DNA from: Tenacibaculum sp. 190130A14a
Lineage (GTDB): Bacteria; Bacteroidota; Bacteroidia; Flavobacteriales; Flavobacteriaceae
DNA length: 64,000 bases
Direction: 5' to 3'
NCBI RefSeq assembly: GCF_964048965.1
Contig: NZ_OZ040189.1
Coordinates: 3,414,501 to 3,478,500 of the forward strand
Made by a program: the position numbers and the translations under genes. The notes beneath the pieces were generated by a model. The model was not told where the DNA came from. It did not search any database and saw only the letters and a program-made list of their open reading frames with translations. Positions within the stretch are counted from its first letter, which is position 1; each line of letters starts with the position of its first letter. Shown here piece after piece: positions 63,313 to 64,000 of the stretch.

Positions 63313-64000
63313 TTATTTTTTTACGTTGTCACCACTTAATACTTTTGAGAATTTTACTTTCTTTTTTATAAAGTAGCTCTCAAAAAACTTATATGAAAAT
63401 CCAGAAATAAGTATTGTTAATCCAATACTTAAAACATACTGCAACACAACATTTTCTATATTAAAAAACATTAAAGTTTTCAGAATTATAACAATTGCAA
63501 GCGGATGGAACATGTATAATCCGTATGACACTTTACCTAAGTAATTCAGAATACTATTTTCTAAATTAAATATTGTTTCTTTATTTGATGCTAAATTCAA
63601 AATAGCTATTCCAAAAAGCACTCCGTAAAACTCATAATGTATATGAGGTATTTTAACACCAAAACCTATTAATACAAACAATATTAAGTATACAAGATAT
63701 TGTGTATATTTAGAGTATAACCATTTTAAAATGTTATTTTTCTCATATAACCAATAAGCCAAAACTCCTCCTATTGCCATACAATCGATGCTGAAACCTC
63801 CTACAAAACCATAAAGCAACGTTGTCCATTCAGTTACTCCAAACAATTTTGCATAAACATTGATTCCGAATTTCACCACAAAATACAACGCAATAACGCC
63901 AAACAACAACCTTAACTTATATTTTGATTTCTTCATAAGTAATGGCCATAACAAATAGAATTGTTCTTCTACTCCAACCGACCATGACTGTGATGCAAAT
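63313..64000 (-). CDS. Acyltransferase family 3 (5' end beyond window)
   Basis: The open frame on the minus strand continues past the right edge, so the start is outside. The first visible residues are FASQSWSVGVEEQFYLLWPLL, the conserved motif of membrane acyltransferases of the OafA/NodX group (W-S-L-x-V-E-E-Q-F-Y). About seven transmembrane helices follow and a short basic tail. It adds an acetyl or other acyl group to the polysaccharide. A shorter reading from about 63954 would remove this motif, so the longer reading is preferred. Confidence 0.9.
   Translation of the reverse strand, partial: FASQSWSVGVEEQFYLLWPLLMKKSKYKLRLLFGVIALYFVVKFGINVYAKLFGVTEWTTLLYGFVGGFSIDCMAIGGVLAYWLYEKNNILKWLYSKYTQYLVYLILFVLIGFGVKIPHIHYEFYGVLFGIAILNLASNKETIFNLENSILNYLGKVSYGLYMFHPLAIVIILKTLMFFNIENVVLQYVLSIGLTILISGFSYKFFESYFIKKKVKFSKVLSGDNVKK

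Overview
The window is AT-rich chromosomal DNA from a member of the Bacteroidota, almost certainly the family Flavobacteriaceae and most like Tenacibaculum, Polaribacter or relatives. The evidence is the gldK-gldL-gldM-gldN gliding/type IX secretion operon, the topA - ureohydrolase-like - gldKLMN order, the miaB - sigma-54 activator - lptE - secG - groES - groEL order, and promoters of the Bacteroidota type (TAnnTTTG -7 element) rather than -35/-10 promoters. Genus is an inference; no rRNA or tRNA gene was seen.

Layout. 1-1231 is the start of a minus-strand exported TPR protein that runs off the left edge. It is divergent from a secreted von Willebrand A protein (1524-2651), and three 21-bp-periodic direct repeats lie between them. 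2706-5357 holds a LysM glucosaminidase, a PLP deaminase/desulfhydrase and a membrane-anchored winged-helix regulator. 5526-12176 is an accessory stretch of small plus-strand orphan genes: MORN-like proteins, lipoproteins, a Coa1-like protein, a DUF1963-like protein and an ADP-ribosylglycohydrolase. It also has a palindromic intergenic repeat and a decayed Rpn/transposase-like fragment, and may be a collection of immunity genes. 12148-14810 is an AraC-type regulator followed by a three-gene unit with a clear paired direct-repeat operator.

14870-27766 carries a TPR protein, an ABC-F ATPase, DUF983, an FAD oxidoreductase, the gldKLMN operon that builds the motor and core of the type IX secretion system, a ureohydrolase-fold protein lacking its metal ligands, and topA. 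27978-34490 is plus-strand housekeeping: tRNA modification, a sigma-54 activator, LPS assembly, SecG and the GroES/GroEL chaperonin. 34587-42834 includes a large plug-like exported protein, a DUF3179 lipoprotein with an outer-membrane barrel, polyprenyl diphosphate synthase, rlmN and queA.

From aroA (42901) to the right edge all genes are on the minus strand. 44268-64000 is one Wzx/Wzy-type surface polysaccharide locus. It encodes a PglC-like initiating phosphoglycosyltransferase, PglD/PglE-like amino-sugar enzymes, WecB, WecE with an acetyltransferase, RfbC, glycosyltransferases of several families, an EpsG-like polymerase, a flippase, a pyruvyltransferase, a nitroreductase-family protein, an ATP-grasp enzyme and an acyltransferase cut by the right edge. 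I found no clearly new defence or mobile system. The best unexplained signals are the 21-bp repeat arrays at 1324-1373 and 13000-13036, the immunity-like orphan island, the degenerate ureohydrolase beside gldK, and the extended nitroreductase/pyruvyltransferase pair.
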